Shown: piece by piece, positions 52,514 to 61,218 of the stretch
How the letters are laid out: every line of letters starts with the position of its first letter
Numbering within the stretch: position 1 is the first letter of the stretch
Assembly: GCF_013364195.1 (NCBI RefSeq)
Contig: NZ_CP054918.1
Span: forward strand, 7,830,563 to 7,894,562
Length of the DNA: 64,000 nucleotides
Direction: 5' to 3'
Source of the DNA: Streptomyces sp. NA04227
GTDB lineage: Bacteria > Actinomycetota > Actinomycetes > Streptomycetales > Streptomycetaceae
Translations under genes and position numbers: made by a program
The notes under the pieces: model-generated
Told to the model about the DNA's origin: nothing
Databases searched by the model: none
What the model saw: only the letters and a program-made list of their open reading frames with translations

Positions 52514-53446
52514 ATGTCGAAAGCAACGAAGGCGGAAGCCGTCTACACGGCCATCGAGGAAGCGGCCGGGCTGCTGGACATCCCCTGCTCGCGCCAGAAG
52601 GTCCTGTCGGTACTGTCCGCGTTCGGCGGCGGGGTCTCCCAGGAGTCCGTGGTCGTCCTGGCCATGGCCGGCGGCGAACGCCACAGCGGCGACATCGACT
52701 ACAACTTCACCGTCCCCACCGAAGTCGGCGACCCGTATGACATCGCGGTGGCGAACGGCTGGATCGAGGCCACCGACCACCCCGTCTCCCGCGTCCTGCC
52801 CGAGATCGTGGAAAGCAGCCCGGTCACCTTCTACGGAGTGGAAAGCGGAGTCGTCGGCGGCTTCAAGAAGACCTACGTGTTCTTCCCGCTGGACAACCTC
52901 GGCAAGCTCTCCACCCTCGCCGCGCTGCCGTCGATGCCCCCGAGCGTCGCCGAACACGCCCGCACCTTCGCCGCCGCGGGCCTGGACAACCGCGTGTCCA
53001 TCGTCGGCATCGACTACATCAGCCGCACCGTCAACATCTACTTCATGGCCGGGTCCCTGGAAGAAAAGACCGCCCTGTCGATGCTCGCCGACACCGACCT
53101 TCCCGTACCCGGCGCGCCCCTGCTGGAATTCATCCAGAAGTCGTTCTCGGTGTATCCCACTTTCGGCTGGGACTCCGCGCAGGTCCACCGGATCTGCTTC
53201 TCGGTGGTCAGCCCCGACCAGGCCGCGTACCCCACCACGCTCCACCCGGAGATCGCCCACTTCGCGCACAACGCCCCGCACGAGTACGAGGGTGCGCGGG
53301 TCCTCGTCTACGGGGCGACGGTCGCCCGCGGCGAGGAGTACCACAAGCTCGGCGTCTACTTCCGCAGGCCGCCCGCGTTCTGGAACAACCTCCCGCTGGC
53401 CGCCACGTTCGAAAAGCTCGTCGCCGACCAGCAGAACACCGCCTGA
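52514..53446 (+). CDS. ABBA aromatic prenyltransferase (NphB/Fur7/CloQ family)
   Basis: This is a 310-residue soluble, DDxxD-free prenyltransferase. Typical segments are AIEEAAGLLDIPCSRQKVL, GERHSGDIDYNFTVP, FFPLDNLGKLSTLAALPS, VSIVGIDYISRTVNIYFM and VYPTFGWDSAQVHRICFSVV. The fold is a ten-strand antiparallel barrel that binds a prenyl diphosphate with basic residues. It should attach a geranyl (or similar) chain to the reduced naphthoquinone; the cluster's own prenyl diphosphate synthase is at 60145. An excellent ribosome-binding site (TTGGAGGACGC) precedes it. Confidence 0.93.
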   Translation: MSKATKAEAVYTAIEEAAGLLDIPCSRQKVLSVLSAFGGGVSQESVVVLAMAGGERHSGDIDYNFTVPTEVGDPYDIAVANGWIEATDHPVSRVLPEIVESSPVTFYGVESGVVGGFKKTYVFFPLDNLGKLSTLAALPSMPPSVAEHARTFAAAGLDNRVSIVGIDYISRTVNIYFMAGSLEEKTALSMLADTDLPVPGAPLLEFIQKSFSVYPTFGWDSAQVHRICFSVVSPDQAAYPTTLHPEIAHFAHNAPHEYEGARVLVYGATVARGEEYHKLGVYFRRPPAFWNNLPLAATFEKLVADQQNTA

Positions 53447-53540
53447 CACCCCGTCACGGCCACGGCACCACACCACATCACAGCACCACACCCGCACCCG
53501 CACCCGTATCCGTAACTGCCCGTAGGGGAGAGGAAGACCA

Positions 53541-54002
53541 GTGTCCGAATCTGTTGAGGCCGCCGAACACGCCGCCGCCTTGGACTCGCTCGGCGACGTT
53601 CTCGGCGAGGCCGGCGCGGCCGCGCTGGCCGGACAGCGCGCCCAGCTGGCCGAGAAGCTTCTGCGCGCCGCCTTCGAAGTGTGGGAGAACCCGGCCATAC
53701 GCCCCAACCTCCTGGGACTGCTGCACGCCGCGGTCAACAGCGAGGAAGGCGCCGAGAAGATGCGCCAGTTCCTCGCCAACCAGCTCTTCGCCCAGGTGGG
53801 CAAGGCGATCGGCATCGACGGCATGGACATCTACCAGGCAGCGGAAACCATCAAGGTCCCCGTGATCAACATCAACGCCGCCGCCGGCCAGGTATGGGGC
53901 GTCGTCCTGCTGCGCTACGTCGTCAAGCTGGAACCCATCGCCTCGGCCCCCGCCGAAGAACTCATCGACCTGCTCATCCCCACCATCCGCCGCTACCTCT
54001 AA
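53541..54002 (+). CDS. TetR-like C-terminal ligand-binding domain without DNA-binding domain
   Basis: This is a 153-residue all-helical protein starting at a GTG after GGGGAGAGGAAG. The body reads like the C-terminal half of an actinobacterial TetR regulator: FEVWENPAIRPNLLGLLHAA, then MRQFLANQLFAQVGKAIG, then AAAGQVWGVVLLRYVVKLEP and a final LIDLLIPTIRRYL. The usual N-terminal HTH (about 50 residues with the F..A..G...T.Y..F pattern) is missing, and the upstream spacer has no room for it. It may bind the cluster product or an intermediate, act as co-regulator or dimer trap, or have been recruited as a binding or catalytic protein. Confidence 0.8.
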   Translation: MSESVEAAEHAAALDSLGDVLGEAGAAALAGQRAQLAEKLLRAAFEVWENPAIRPNLLGLLHAAVNSEEGAEKMRQFLANQLFAQVGKAIGIDGMDIYQAAETIKVPVININAAAGQVWGVVLLRYVVKLEPIASAPAEELIDLLIPTIRRYL

Positions 54003-54129
54003 CCCCAGACGCAACCCGCAACCCGCAGCCCGTACCCGGACCGGCCGGGACCACCGGGCCGCCGGGCCGCCGGGACCCCCGGACTACCAGGCCCCCAGCC
54101 CTCCGAAGCACCCCAAAACACCCCAACCC

Positions 54130-54163
54130 TTCACCGGCCGGCACCCAAACGCCGGCCGGTGAA
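54130..54163 (+). terminator. Hairpin terminator
   Basis: A perfect 13-bp inverted repeat (54130-54142 with 54151-54163, 8-base loop) followed by AAACAGG lies between the TetR-like domain gene and the exporter gene. Confidence 0.8.
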
Positions 54164-54356
54164 AACAGGACCGCGCACCCTGTCACATCCGCCAGGGCAC
54201 ATACGTCACTACTCCAAGACCCACACCATCCCGCGAGCAGGCGGGGCCGACAACAAGGCCCCCCGGGAACCGACCAACAACACCCCGGCCCCGCCTTCCT
54301 TGCCCGCGCGGACGGAGCAGTGCCGCCCGCGGAACCTTCGGAGGAACTGGTTAGAC

Positions 54357-55889
54357 ATGAGTAGCGCAGACGACAAAGCCCCGGCCGAAACGGCCCACCT
54401 TGCCGCTGCCGACCCACGGCGATGGCAAGCCCTCGCCGTCCTGACAGCGATGCAGTTCATGCTCATGATGGACATCACCGTCGTGAACATCGCCCTACCC
54501 CGCATCGAAGACGACCTCGACTTCTCCGTCGGAGACCTGGCATGGGTCGTCAACGCCTACGTCCTGACCGCCGGCGGATTCCTGCTCCTGGGCGGACGAC
54601 TGGCCGACATGTACGGCCGACGCCTCACCTTCATCGCAGGCGTCCTGGTCTTCGGCATCTCCTCGGTCGTATGCGGCGTCGCCGTCAACTCCGGAATGCT
54701 CGTCACCGGCCGATTCGTCCAGGGATTCGGCGAAGCCCTCGCCGGCCCCGCCGCCCTCGGACTGATCCCCGTACTCTTCCGCGACCCCAAAGAACGCACC
54801 AAAGCCCTCGGCATCTGGGGCGGCATGGCAGCCCTGGGCAGCGCGGTCGGCTCCGTCGTCGGCGGATCACTCACCGACCTCGTCGACTGGCGATGGATCT
54901 TCTACATCAACATCCCCGTCGCCCTCTTCGCCCTCATCATGGTCCCCCGCGTCATCCCCGAGAGCAAAATGGCCCGCGAAGGCCACCGCATCGACATCAT
55001 CGGCGCCCTCAGCGCAACCGGCGGCCTCGTCGCCATCGTCTACGGCCTGCTCCAAGCCGCCGACGACCCCTGGGGCTCCACCGACGTCCTGCTGCCCCTC
55101 CTCGGCGGCCTCGCCCTGCTCATCCTCACCGCCATCTGGGAATCCCGCGTCCCCGACCCCATGATCCCCCTGCGGTTCTTCACCAACCGCACCCGCCTGA
55201 CCTCCAACGGCGTCAGCATCCTCTCCCTCGCCGCCTTCTACACCTACGCCTTCCTCCTCACCCTCTACCTCCAGCAAGTCCTCGACTACTCCCCCCTCAA
55301 AACCGGCCTCACCTACGTCCCCTTCACCCTCGCCATCGGCATCGGCATGGGCGTATCCACCGCCCTCATGCCCCGCATCGGCGTCAAAGCCACCCTCATC
55401 ACCGGCTTCCTCGGCAGCGCCGCAGGCCTGGCCCTCGCCGCCGCCGGCCTCGCCACCGACGCCACCTTCCTCAGCGGCATCATGCCCGGCCTGCTCGTCT
55501 ACGGCTTCTTCAACGCCGTCGCCTACCCCGCCCTCACCAACGGCGCACTCCACCAAGTCACCGGCCAAGACGCAGGCCTGGCCTCCGGCGTCCAAACCGC
55601 CATGCAACAAGTCGGCGCCTCCCTGGGACTTGCCACCCTCGTCCCCCTGGCCCTGCGCTACGTCAACGACCACGTCGAAGACGGCACCCTCCCGCAGATC
55701 GCCCAAACCGACGGCTACGCCCTCGCCCTACGCGTAGCCGCAGGCATCCTCGTCGTCGCAGCCGCACTCGCCCTCCTCATGGAAAAGGTCGACGCCAAAC
55801 CCCGCGACGCAGCCGCCGAAGCCACCGCCGACGACCCCACCGACCCCGGCCCCGAAACCGACGCACCAGCAATCGCCGCCAAACCCTGA
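54357..55889 (+). CDS. MFS exporter (DHA2/14-span, EmrB/QacA type)
   Basis: This is a 510-residue membrane protein. ATG at 54357 (MSSADDKAPAET) lies downstream of TCGGAGGAACTGG. Family landmarks are MLMMDITVVNIALPRIEDDL, RLADMYGRRLTFIAGVLVFG and GFGEALAGPAALGLIPVLF. It ends in an Asp/Pro-rich cytoplasmic tail. Its place in the cluster makes it the likely exporter and self-resistance pump for the meroterpenoid. Base composition changes along the gene: the first part is normal, while from about 54900 the coding strand becomes extremely C/A-rich and G-poor. Confidence 0.92.
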   Translation: MSSADDKAPAETAHLAAADPRRWQALAVLTAMQFMLMMDITVVNIALPRIEDDLDFSVGDLAWVVNAYVLTAGGFLLLGGRLADMYGRRLTFIAGVLVFGISSVVCGVAVNSGMLVTGRFVQGFGEALAGPAALGLIPVLFRDPKERTKALGIWGGMAALGSAVGSVVGGSLTDLVDWRWIFYINIPVALFALIMVPRVIPESKMAREGHRIDIIGALSATGGLVAIVYGLLQAADDPWGSTDVLLPLLGGLALLILTAIWESRVPDPMIPLRFFTNRTRLTSNGVSILSLAAFYTYAFLLTLYLQQVLDYSPLKTGLTYVPFTLAIGIGMGVSTALMPRIGVKATLITGFLGSAAGLALAAAGLATDATFLSGIMPGLLVYGFFNAVAYPALTNGALHQVTGQDAGLASGVQTAMQQVGASLGLATLVPLALRYVNDHVEDGTLPQIAQTDGYALALRVAAGILVVAAALALLMEKVDAKPRDAAAEATADDPTDPGPETDAPAIAAKP

Positions 55890-55932
55890 CCCCCAACCAC
55901 CCCCACCCCGGCACCAACTGAAACACCCTCAC

Positions 55933-55977
55933 CCGCGCCCGTCCCCCGCAGGCCCACCCTGCCAAGGACGGGCGCGG
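55933..55977 (+). terminator. Hairpin terminator after the exporter gene
   Basis: A perfect 12-bp inverted repeat (CCGCGCCCGTCC / GGACGGGCGCGG), 44 bases after the stop. Confidence 0.7.
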
Positions 55978-56206
55978 CGCGTTACACCACCACGCCCCGA
56001 CCAACAGCCGCCAAGCACCCAAACACAGGCAGGCCACCCACACCCACCCTCACCAAAACCCCCCCGCCCCCCGAACTCCAATGCCACCAAAGCGAATTGA
56101 CACCACACCACAAAAGAAAAGAGCCACCCACCCACCACAAAACCAGCAGCACAACCCACCCAACAAACCCAACCGGGCCGCACCCGAACCGAAAGGCAGC
56201 ACACAC
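55978..56206. other. C/A-rich spacer
   Basis: Almost free of G on the + strand and rich in CCCACC and CAAAA runs. No gene; GAAAGGCAGC near 56190 is the probable ribosome-binding site of the acyltransferase gene. Confidence 0.5.
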
Positions 56207-57412
56207 ATGAAAGACCAAACCGCGGCACCGGACCCCAACGGTTCACCGCAACGCCCCACCCAACTCCCCTCACTCACCGGCCTCAGATTCCTCGCAGCCC
56301 TCATCGTCTTCCTCTACCACGCCTCCTACCTCGCCGGACCACTCCGCCCCACCGCCCCCATCAACTTCTTCAACGACCCCGACATCGCCCAACCCGTCGC
56401 CGACTTCTTCCAACCCGCCGGACGCATCGGCGTCTCCTTCTTCTTCGTACTCAGCGGCTTCGTCCTCGCATGGTCCGCCACCCCCGGCAGCAAACTCACC
56501 ACCTTCTGGCGCCGCCGCGCACTGAAGATCTACCCCAACCACATCGTCATGTGGACCCTCGCCATGTGGCTCTACGCCTCCACCGCACCCACCGAGGCAT
56601 GGCTGTCGAACCTCCTCCTGGTCCACACCTTCAGCAACCGCCCCGACATCGCCGCAAGCATCAACTCCCCCTCCTGGTCCCTCTGTTCAGAAGTCCTCTT
56701 CTACGCACTCTTCCCCCTCTTCCTCCTCGCCGTACGCCGCATCAACCCACACCGACTGTGGTGGTGGACAGCCGCCATGATCACCGGCATCGCCACCATG
56801 GCAACAGCAACCAAACACCTCGTCACCGGCGGCCTCCCCAGCCCCTTCTCAAACCTCACGGCCAATCAAGAATGGTTCGGATACGCCTTCCCACCCCCAC
56901 GCCTCTTCGAATTCATCCTCGGCATGCTCCTCGCCCGCATCGTCGCCGAAAACCTCTGGCCACCCATCGGCCTGTGGCCCTCCACCCTCCTGTTCACCGC
57001 CGGCTACGCCCTCGCCCTCGCCGTCCCCGCCCCCTACAACTTCAGCCTCACCACCGTCATCCCCATCGGCATGATCCTGTGCGCCGCCGCCACACGAGAC
57101 CTCCACGGCCAAACCAGCTGGCTCGCCACCCGCCCCATGATCTGGCTCGGCAACATCTCCTTCGCCTTCTACCTCGTCCAAGGCGTCGTCATCTTCTACG
57201 GCCGACCCGAACTCCTGGGCGCCCACACCTACAACACCCCCACAGCCCTCGCCATGTTCACCCTCCTCCTCCTCGCAAACCTCCTCGCCGCCTGGCTACT
57301 CCACCGCCTCATCGAACAACCCGTCATGCGCCGCTGGAGCCACCCCACCAAAAAACCCACCCCCCACACCCCCCACCACAACAACCCCCAACCAGCCAAC
57401 GAAACCGTCTGA
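56207..57412 (+). CDS. Membrane acyltransferase (acyltransferase 3/OafA family)
   Basis: This is an about 401-residue protein with roughly ten membrane spans. The frame opens at 56081, but MKDQTAAPDPNGS at 56207 is the sensible start. Signature segments are LPSLTGLRFLAALIVFLYHAS, GRIGVSFFFVLSGFVLAWS and FWRRRALKIYPNHIVMW, containing the R...H and R-R pattern of OafA-type enzymes. NSPSWSLCSEVLFYALFPLF also matches. These enzymes transfer acyl groups to sugars or secondary metabolites at the membrane. Here it may acylate the meroterpenoid. Codon use is strongly C/A-biased. Confidence 0.9.
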   Translation: MKDQTAAPDPNGSPQRPTQLPSLTGLRFLAALIVFLYHASYLAGPLRPTAPINFFNDPDIAQPVADFFQPAGRIGVSFFFVLSGFVLAWSATPGSKLTTFWRRRALKIYPNHIVMWTLAMWLYASTAPTEAWLSNLLLVHTFSNRPDIAASINSPSWSLCSEVLFYALFPLFLLAVRRINPHRLWWWTAAMITGIATMATATKHLVTGGLPSPFSNLTANQEWFGYAFPPPRLFEFILGMLLARIVAENLWPPIGLWPSTLLFTAGYALALAVPAPYNFSLTTVIPIGMILCAAATRDLHGQTSWLATRPMIWLGNISFAFYLVQGVVIFYGRPELLGAHTYNTPTALAMFTLLLLANLLAAWLLHRLIEQPVMRRWSHPTKKPTPHTPHHNNPQPANETV

Positions 57413-57439
57413 ACCCCCACCCCCAAACAAGGAGCAGAA

Positions 57440-57823
57440 ATGAACCTCGCACTCTGGATCACCACCGGATTCCTGGCCGCCCTCTTCCTGGGAGCAGGCA
57501 TCAGCAAACTCCTCGTACCCCAAGAAAAAATGGCCACCATGGCCACCGCCACCCAATGGGCCGCAGACTTTCCCCCCACCGCCCTCAAAACCATCGGAAC
57601 CCTCGAACTCCTCGGCGCCCTCGGCCTCATCCTGCCCGCCGCCCTCGACACCGCCCCCATACTCGTCCCCCTGGCCGCCCTCGGCCTCGCACTCGTCATG
57701 ACCGGCGCCATCACCCTGCGCATCCGCCGCCACGAATACGCCCTCATCGCAGCCGAAGCCCTCTACCTGGCCGCCACCCTCTTCATCGTCTGGGGCCGCT
57801 TCGGCCCCGAATCCTTCAACTAA
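57440..57823 (+). CDS. DoxX-family membrane protein
   Basis: This is a 127-residue protein with four hydrophobic helices: WITTGFLAALFLGAGISKL, then LLGALGLILPAAL, VPLAALGLALVMTGAITL and AALYLAATLFIVWGRFG-like. It has the DoxX landmark GISKLLVPQEKMA and the ETIGTLELLGALGL-like TIGTLELLGALGLILPA stretch. AAGGAGCAGAA precedes the ATG. DoxX relatives are linked to quinone or thiol redox at the membrane; in natural-product clusters their role is unclear. It lies 27 bases after the acyltransferase gene, so the two are probably co-transcribed. Confidence 0.88.
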   Translation: MNLALWITTGFLAALFLGAGISKLLVPQEKMATMATATQWAADFPPTALKTIGTLELLGALGLILPAALDTAPILVPLAALGLALVMTGAITLRIRRHEYALIAAEALYLAATLFIVWGRFGPESFN

Positions 57824-57905
57824 CCAACCCAGCCCAGCAGTTCAACACTGACCCAGCAAACCCGAACCACCCGGCCACCACCACACCGACAAGAAAGACA
57901 CCCAC

Positions 57906-58883
57906 ATGCCCGACACCGGAATCCTCGGACTCGGCACCTACGTACCACCCCGCATCGTCACCAACAACGAAGCCGGCGCCAACGCCGGAATCGACGACGA
58001 ATGGATCACCCGCAAAACCGCCATCCGACAACGCCGCTGGGCCGAACCCCACCAAGCAACCTCAGACCTCGCCACCCACGCAGCACACACCGCACTCACC
58101 AACGCCCACATCACCCCCGACCAACTCACCACCATCGTCGTCGCCACCTCCACCCCCGACCGCCCCCAACCCCCCACAGCCGCCTACGTCCAACACCAAC
58201 TCCGCGCAACCAACGCAGCAGCCTTCGACATCAACGCCGTCTGCTCCGGAGAAATATTCGCCCTCTCCACCATCCACGGCGCCCTCACCCACCGCGGCGG
58301 ACACGCACTCCTCATCGGCGCAGACCTCTACTCACGCATCCTCAACCCCACCGACCCCAAAACCATCTGCCTCTTCGGCGACGGCGCAGGCGCCATGATC
58401 ATCAGCCACAACACCCCCCACGCACACCTCCGCCACCTCGCACTCCACACCTTCGGCGAACTCGCCCACCTCATAGAAGTCCCCGCCGGCGGCAGCCGCC
58501 TCCCCACCAACAACCACACCCTCCAAACAGGCAGCCAATACTTCACCATGAACGGCCGCCAAGTACGCCAATTCGTCGAAGAAAAACTCCCACAACTCAC
58601 CAAACAATTCCTCCACGAAGCAGGCGTCACCCCCGACGACATCCACCACTTCATCCCCCACCAAGCAAACGGCATCATGCTCGAAACCGTCTTCACCCAC
58701 CTCGCCCTCACCCACGCCACCATGCACCAAACACTCACCCACTACGGCAACACCGGCGCCGCCTCCATCCCCATCACCCTCGACAAAGCCACCCGCGAAA
58801 ACGCCTTCAAACCCGGCGACCTCATCCTCCTCGCAGGCTTCGGCGGAGGCATGTCAGCAGGCTTCGCACTCCTCGAGTGGTAA
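57906..58883 (+). CDS. NphT7-like acetoacetyl-CoA synthase (KAS III family)
   Basis: This is a 325-residue thiolase-fold enzyme. Over its length it reads like NphT7, which condenses malonyl-CoA with acetyl-CoA to acetoacetyl-CoA for the mevalonate pathway: GIDDEWITRKTAIRQRRW, STPDRPQPPTAAYVQHQL, FDINAVCSGEIFAL with the catalytic Cys113, HHFIPHQANGIML with His and HYGNTGAASIPITLDKA with Asn. In related meroterpenoid producers this gene sits in a mevalonate gene set; no such set is in this window. It may feed isoprenoid supply or make a starter unit. Codon use is extreme: GAA, CAA and AAA dominate over GAG, CAG and AAG. Confidence 0.93.
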   Translation: MPDTGILGLGTYVPPRIVTNNEAGANAGIDDEWITRKTAIRQRRWAEPHQATSDLATHAAHTALTNAHITPDQLTTIVVATSTPDRPQPPTAAYVQHQLRATNAAAFDINAVCSGEIFALSTIHGALTHRGGHALLIGADLYSRILNPTDPKTICLFGDGAGAMIISHNTPHAHLRHLALHTFGELAHLIEVPAGGSRLPTNNHTLQTGSQYFTMNGRQVRQFVEEKLPQLTKQFLHEAGVTPDDIHHFIPHQANGIMLETVFTHLALTHATMHQTLTHYGNTGAASIPITLDKATRENAFKPGDLILLAGFGGGMSAGFALLEW

Positions 58884-58899
58884 CACACCCACCACAAAC

Positions 58900-59082
58900 T
58901 CAACCCCGCCGCCGCAACGCAATCTCCACCAACTCCTCAATATCGAACTCCGAACGCCCCGGCGTCCCATAACGCGTAATCTTCCCCCGACTCACCCACT
59001 TACGAATCGTCGCCGGAGAAACCCCCGCAGCAAGCGCAGCCACACTCGTCGGCACCAACCTGTGACGCGGCGGCCTACTCAC
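58900..59082 (-). CDS. Small HTH DNA-binding protein (AlpA/MerR-like)
   Basis: This is a 60-residue protein. The GTG at 59082 overlaps the stop of the upstream gene as GTGA, which fixes the start; a longer frame to 59133 exists. The sequence LVPTSVAALAAGVSPATIRK followed by WVSRGKITRYGTPGRSEF is a MerR-type winged helix as in AlpA/excisionase-like proteins, ending in DIEELVEIALRRRG. It should bind DNA as a partner of the protein encoded just before it. Convergent with the NphT7-like gene. Confidence 0.85.
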   Translation of the reverse strand: MSRPPRHRLVPTSVAALAAGVSPATIRKWVSRGKITRYGTPGRSEFDIEELVEIALRRRG

Positions 59083-59708
59083 GCCCCCACCACCCCACAA
59101 CCCCGCCCCACAAGCGGCCGCAACAAAATCCACTCACGCAACTCCCACGAATGCCCCAACGAACACCCAATACTGCTCCCACCCGAACCCCCCACACCCC
59201 GCGGCAACCCACTAATCACCCCCGAACAACCCTCCACCACACACCCCCTCGAAAACCCACCAACACCATCACGCTCCGGATCAATCGCACTCAACAAATC
59301 CCCCCGCAAACCCTCCACCTCATCCGCAAAATCACCAGCCGGAGGCTGAGCAACAAGCCACCCAAGATGACCCAACAAAAACCCCGCCAAAGAAGAAACA
59401 GAACGCTCAGGCACCCCCACCCCCAACTCCTCCGCAACAAACTCAGCCCAACACTCCAAAACAGCAACAATATTAAACCGCGCATCCAAAACAGACACAT
59501 TCAAATGATCCCGACTACGACTCCCCGACACCCACGTCTGCCCCACCCGCCGCGACACCGGCGCCACCTGATGCAAACACTCCTCATGAAGACCAGGAAG
59601 ACCACGCAAACCACGCTCCACCTCCCCGATACACACACCACACAACACCGCACCAACAGCCGCCCCAAACCCCCGCACACGACACCTCGAGCACACCTCA
59701 AAACCCAT
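59079..59708 (-). CDS. Cys-motif protein of unknown function, coupled to the HTH protein
   Basis: This is a 209-residue protein. ATG at 59708 follows GAGGGAG; the open frame extends to 59921 but that part is low-complexity. It begins MGFEVCSRCRVRGFGAAVGA and continues AVLCGVCIGEVERGLRGLPG: CxxC-like pairs at about residues 6-9 and 26-29 look like a zinc knuckle. The middle is helical (RFNIVAVLECWAEFVAEELG, SVSSLAGFLLGHLGWLVAQ). I do not know the family. Coupling to the HTH gene suggests a two-protein regulatory unit. Confidence 0.8.
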   Translation of the reverse strand: MGFEVCSRCRVRGFGAAVGAVLCGVCIGEVERGLRGLPGLHEECLHQVAPVSRRVGQTWVSGSRSRDHLNVSVLDARFNIVAVLECWAEFVAEELGVGVPERSVSSLAGFLLGHLGWLVAQPPAGDFADEVEGLRGDLLSAIDPERDGVGGFSRGCVVEGCSGVISGLPRGVGGSGGSSIGCSLGHSWELREWILLRPLVGRGCGVVGA

Positions 59709-60144
59709 CGAAACTCCCTCATCGAATGATCCTGAGCAACCGTCACTGGCAAACACAAACACCCGCAACAAAAAACCCAACAAAAACCCGGCCCCACCAC
59801 CAGACCAGAAACACCCCGAAAGACCGGACCAAAACCCAACCCCAAATACACCACACCACACACAATCAAAAACCCCGCACAGCCCCCACCCCCACCCCCG
59901 GACACCCAGACATACAAACAAGCCCCAAGAAAGCGACGACGCACATCCTGCCAGAGCAGCACCGATAAATCAGCAACACAAATACCCAGTCAATCGCCCC
60001 TACAGAGAAACTCCAGTTCCCTGCGCCCAAGACTCCGGCAAAACCACAAGCCACCCGACACCCACACACCACCCAGCAAGCACAAAAAGAACGAAAGCCC
60101 AACCCACCAACACCACACCCACACCTCCGCCCAAGGAGACAAAC
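59709..60144. promoter_or_regulatory. Divergent C/A-rich intergenic region
   Basis: About 435 bases between the Cys-motif gene (leftward) and the prenyl synthase gene (rightward). The + strand is nearly G-free for long stretches. Both promoters should be here. CCCAAGGAGACAAAC is the ribosome-binding site of the synthase gene. No gene. Confidence 0.5.
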
Positions 60145-61218
60145 ATGACCACAGGAGCCACCACCCACCACACCAGCGACAACCCCACCCCCTCCGCACA
60201 CCACACCAGCCAAACCCTGCTCCAACACGTCGAACTCCGGCTACGCACCCTCCTCACCACCGAACGCGAACGATGGACCCAGGTGAACCCCCGAGCAGTC
60301 GTCACCATCGACGCCCTGGCCCACATGATCAACTCCGGCGGCAAACGCATCCGCCCCACCTACTGCCTCACCGGCTACCTCGCAGCGGGCGGCGACCCCG
60401 ACAACCCCGCCGGCGCCACAGCAGCAGCTGCAGCCCTGGAAATGCTGCACGCCTCCGCCCTCATCCACGACGACGTCCTCGACAACTCACACCAACGACG
60501 CGGACAACCAACCATCCACACACAACACACCGCACTGCACGAACAACAAGCCTGGCAAGGCGAACCCCGCCGATTCGGCGAAGGCGTCGCCCTCCTCACC
60601 GGAAACCTCGCACTCGTCTACTCCGAACAACTCATGGCCGACGCACCCACCACCGTCACACCAGAATGGAACACACTCCGATCAGAACTCATGATCGGCC
60701 AGTACATGGACGTCGCCGCAGCCGCCGAATTCTCAGCAGACCCCCAACTCTCCCGCTGGATAGCCCTCATCAAATCCGGCCGCTACACCATCCACCGCCC
60801 TCTCGTCATAGGAGCCAGCGCCGCAAACCGAGCCGACCTCGCCCCCGCCTTCGAAGAATACGGCGAAGCAATAGGCGAAGCCTTCCAACTCCGCGACGAC
60901 CTCCTCGACGCCGTCGGAGACACCGCAGACACCGGCAAACCAGCCGGCCTCGACCTCAGCCAACATAAAATGACACTCCTACTCGGCTGGGCAATGCAAC
61001 GAGACGAACACATCCACACCCTCATCACCCAACCCGGCCACACCACCGAAGAAATACGTGACCGCCTCGTCGAAACAGGCGTACCCAAGGACATCGAAAA
61101 GCACATCGCCAACCTCGTGGAAAGAGGCTGCAAAGCCATCACCGACGCCCCCATCCACCCCGTATGGCGAAGCCAACTCAAGTCCCTTGCGCACCAAGTG
61201 GCTTACCGCAACACGTAA
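60145..61218 (+). CDS. Prenyl diphosphate synthase of the meroterpenoid cluster
   Basis: This is a 357-residue class I synthase. Start ATG follows AAGGAG. Landmarks: INSGGKRIRPTYCLTGYLA, first Asp-rich motif ALIHDDVLDNSHQRRG and second FQLRDDLLDAVGDTADTG, both complete. It builds geranyl, farnesyl or geranylgeranyl diphosphate; chain length cannot be told by eye. As the last cluster gene it should supply the donor for the ABBA prenyltransferase encoded at 52514. Codon use shares the strong C/A bias of its neighbours; the bias ends at its stop. Confidence 0.93.
   Translation: MTTGATTHHTSDNPTPSAHHTSQTLLQHVELRLRTLLTTERERWTQVNPRAVVTIDALAHMINSGGKRIRPTYCLTGYLAAGGDPDNPAGATAAAAALEMLHASALIHDDVLDNSHQRRGQPTIHTQHTALHEQQAWQGEPRRFGEGVALLTGNLALVYSEQLMADAPTTVTPEWNTLRSELMIGQYMDVAAAAEFSADPQLSRWIALIKSGRYTIHRPLVIGASAANRADLAPAFEEYGEAIGEAFQLRDDLLDAVGDTADTGKPAGLDLSQHKMTLLLGWAMQRDEHIHTLITQPGHTTEEIRDRLVETGVPKDIEKHIANLVERGCKAITDAPIHPVWRSQLKSLAHQVAYRNT

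Noticed and set aside
54003..54356. Missing N-terminal HTH of a TetR regulator in another frame
   Set aside because: The sensor domain starts at 53541, and the bases before it (53447-53540) are a 94-base low-complexity spacer; no HTH is encoded nearby in any frame I could read.
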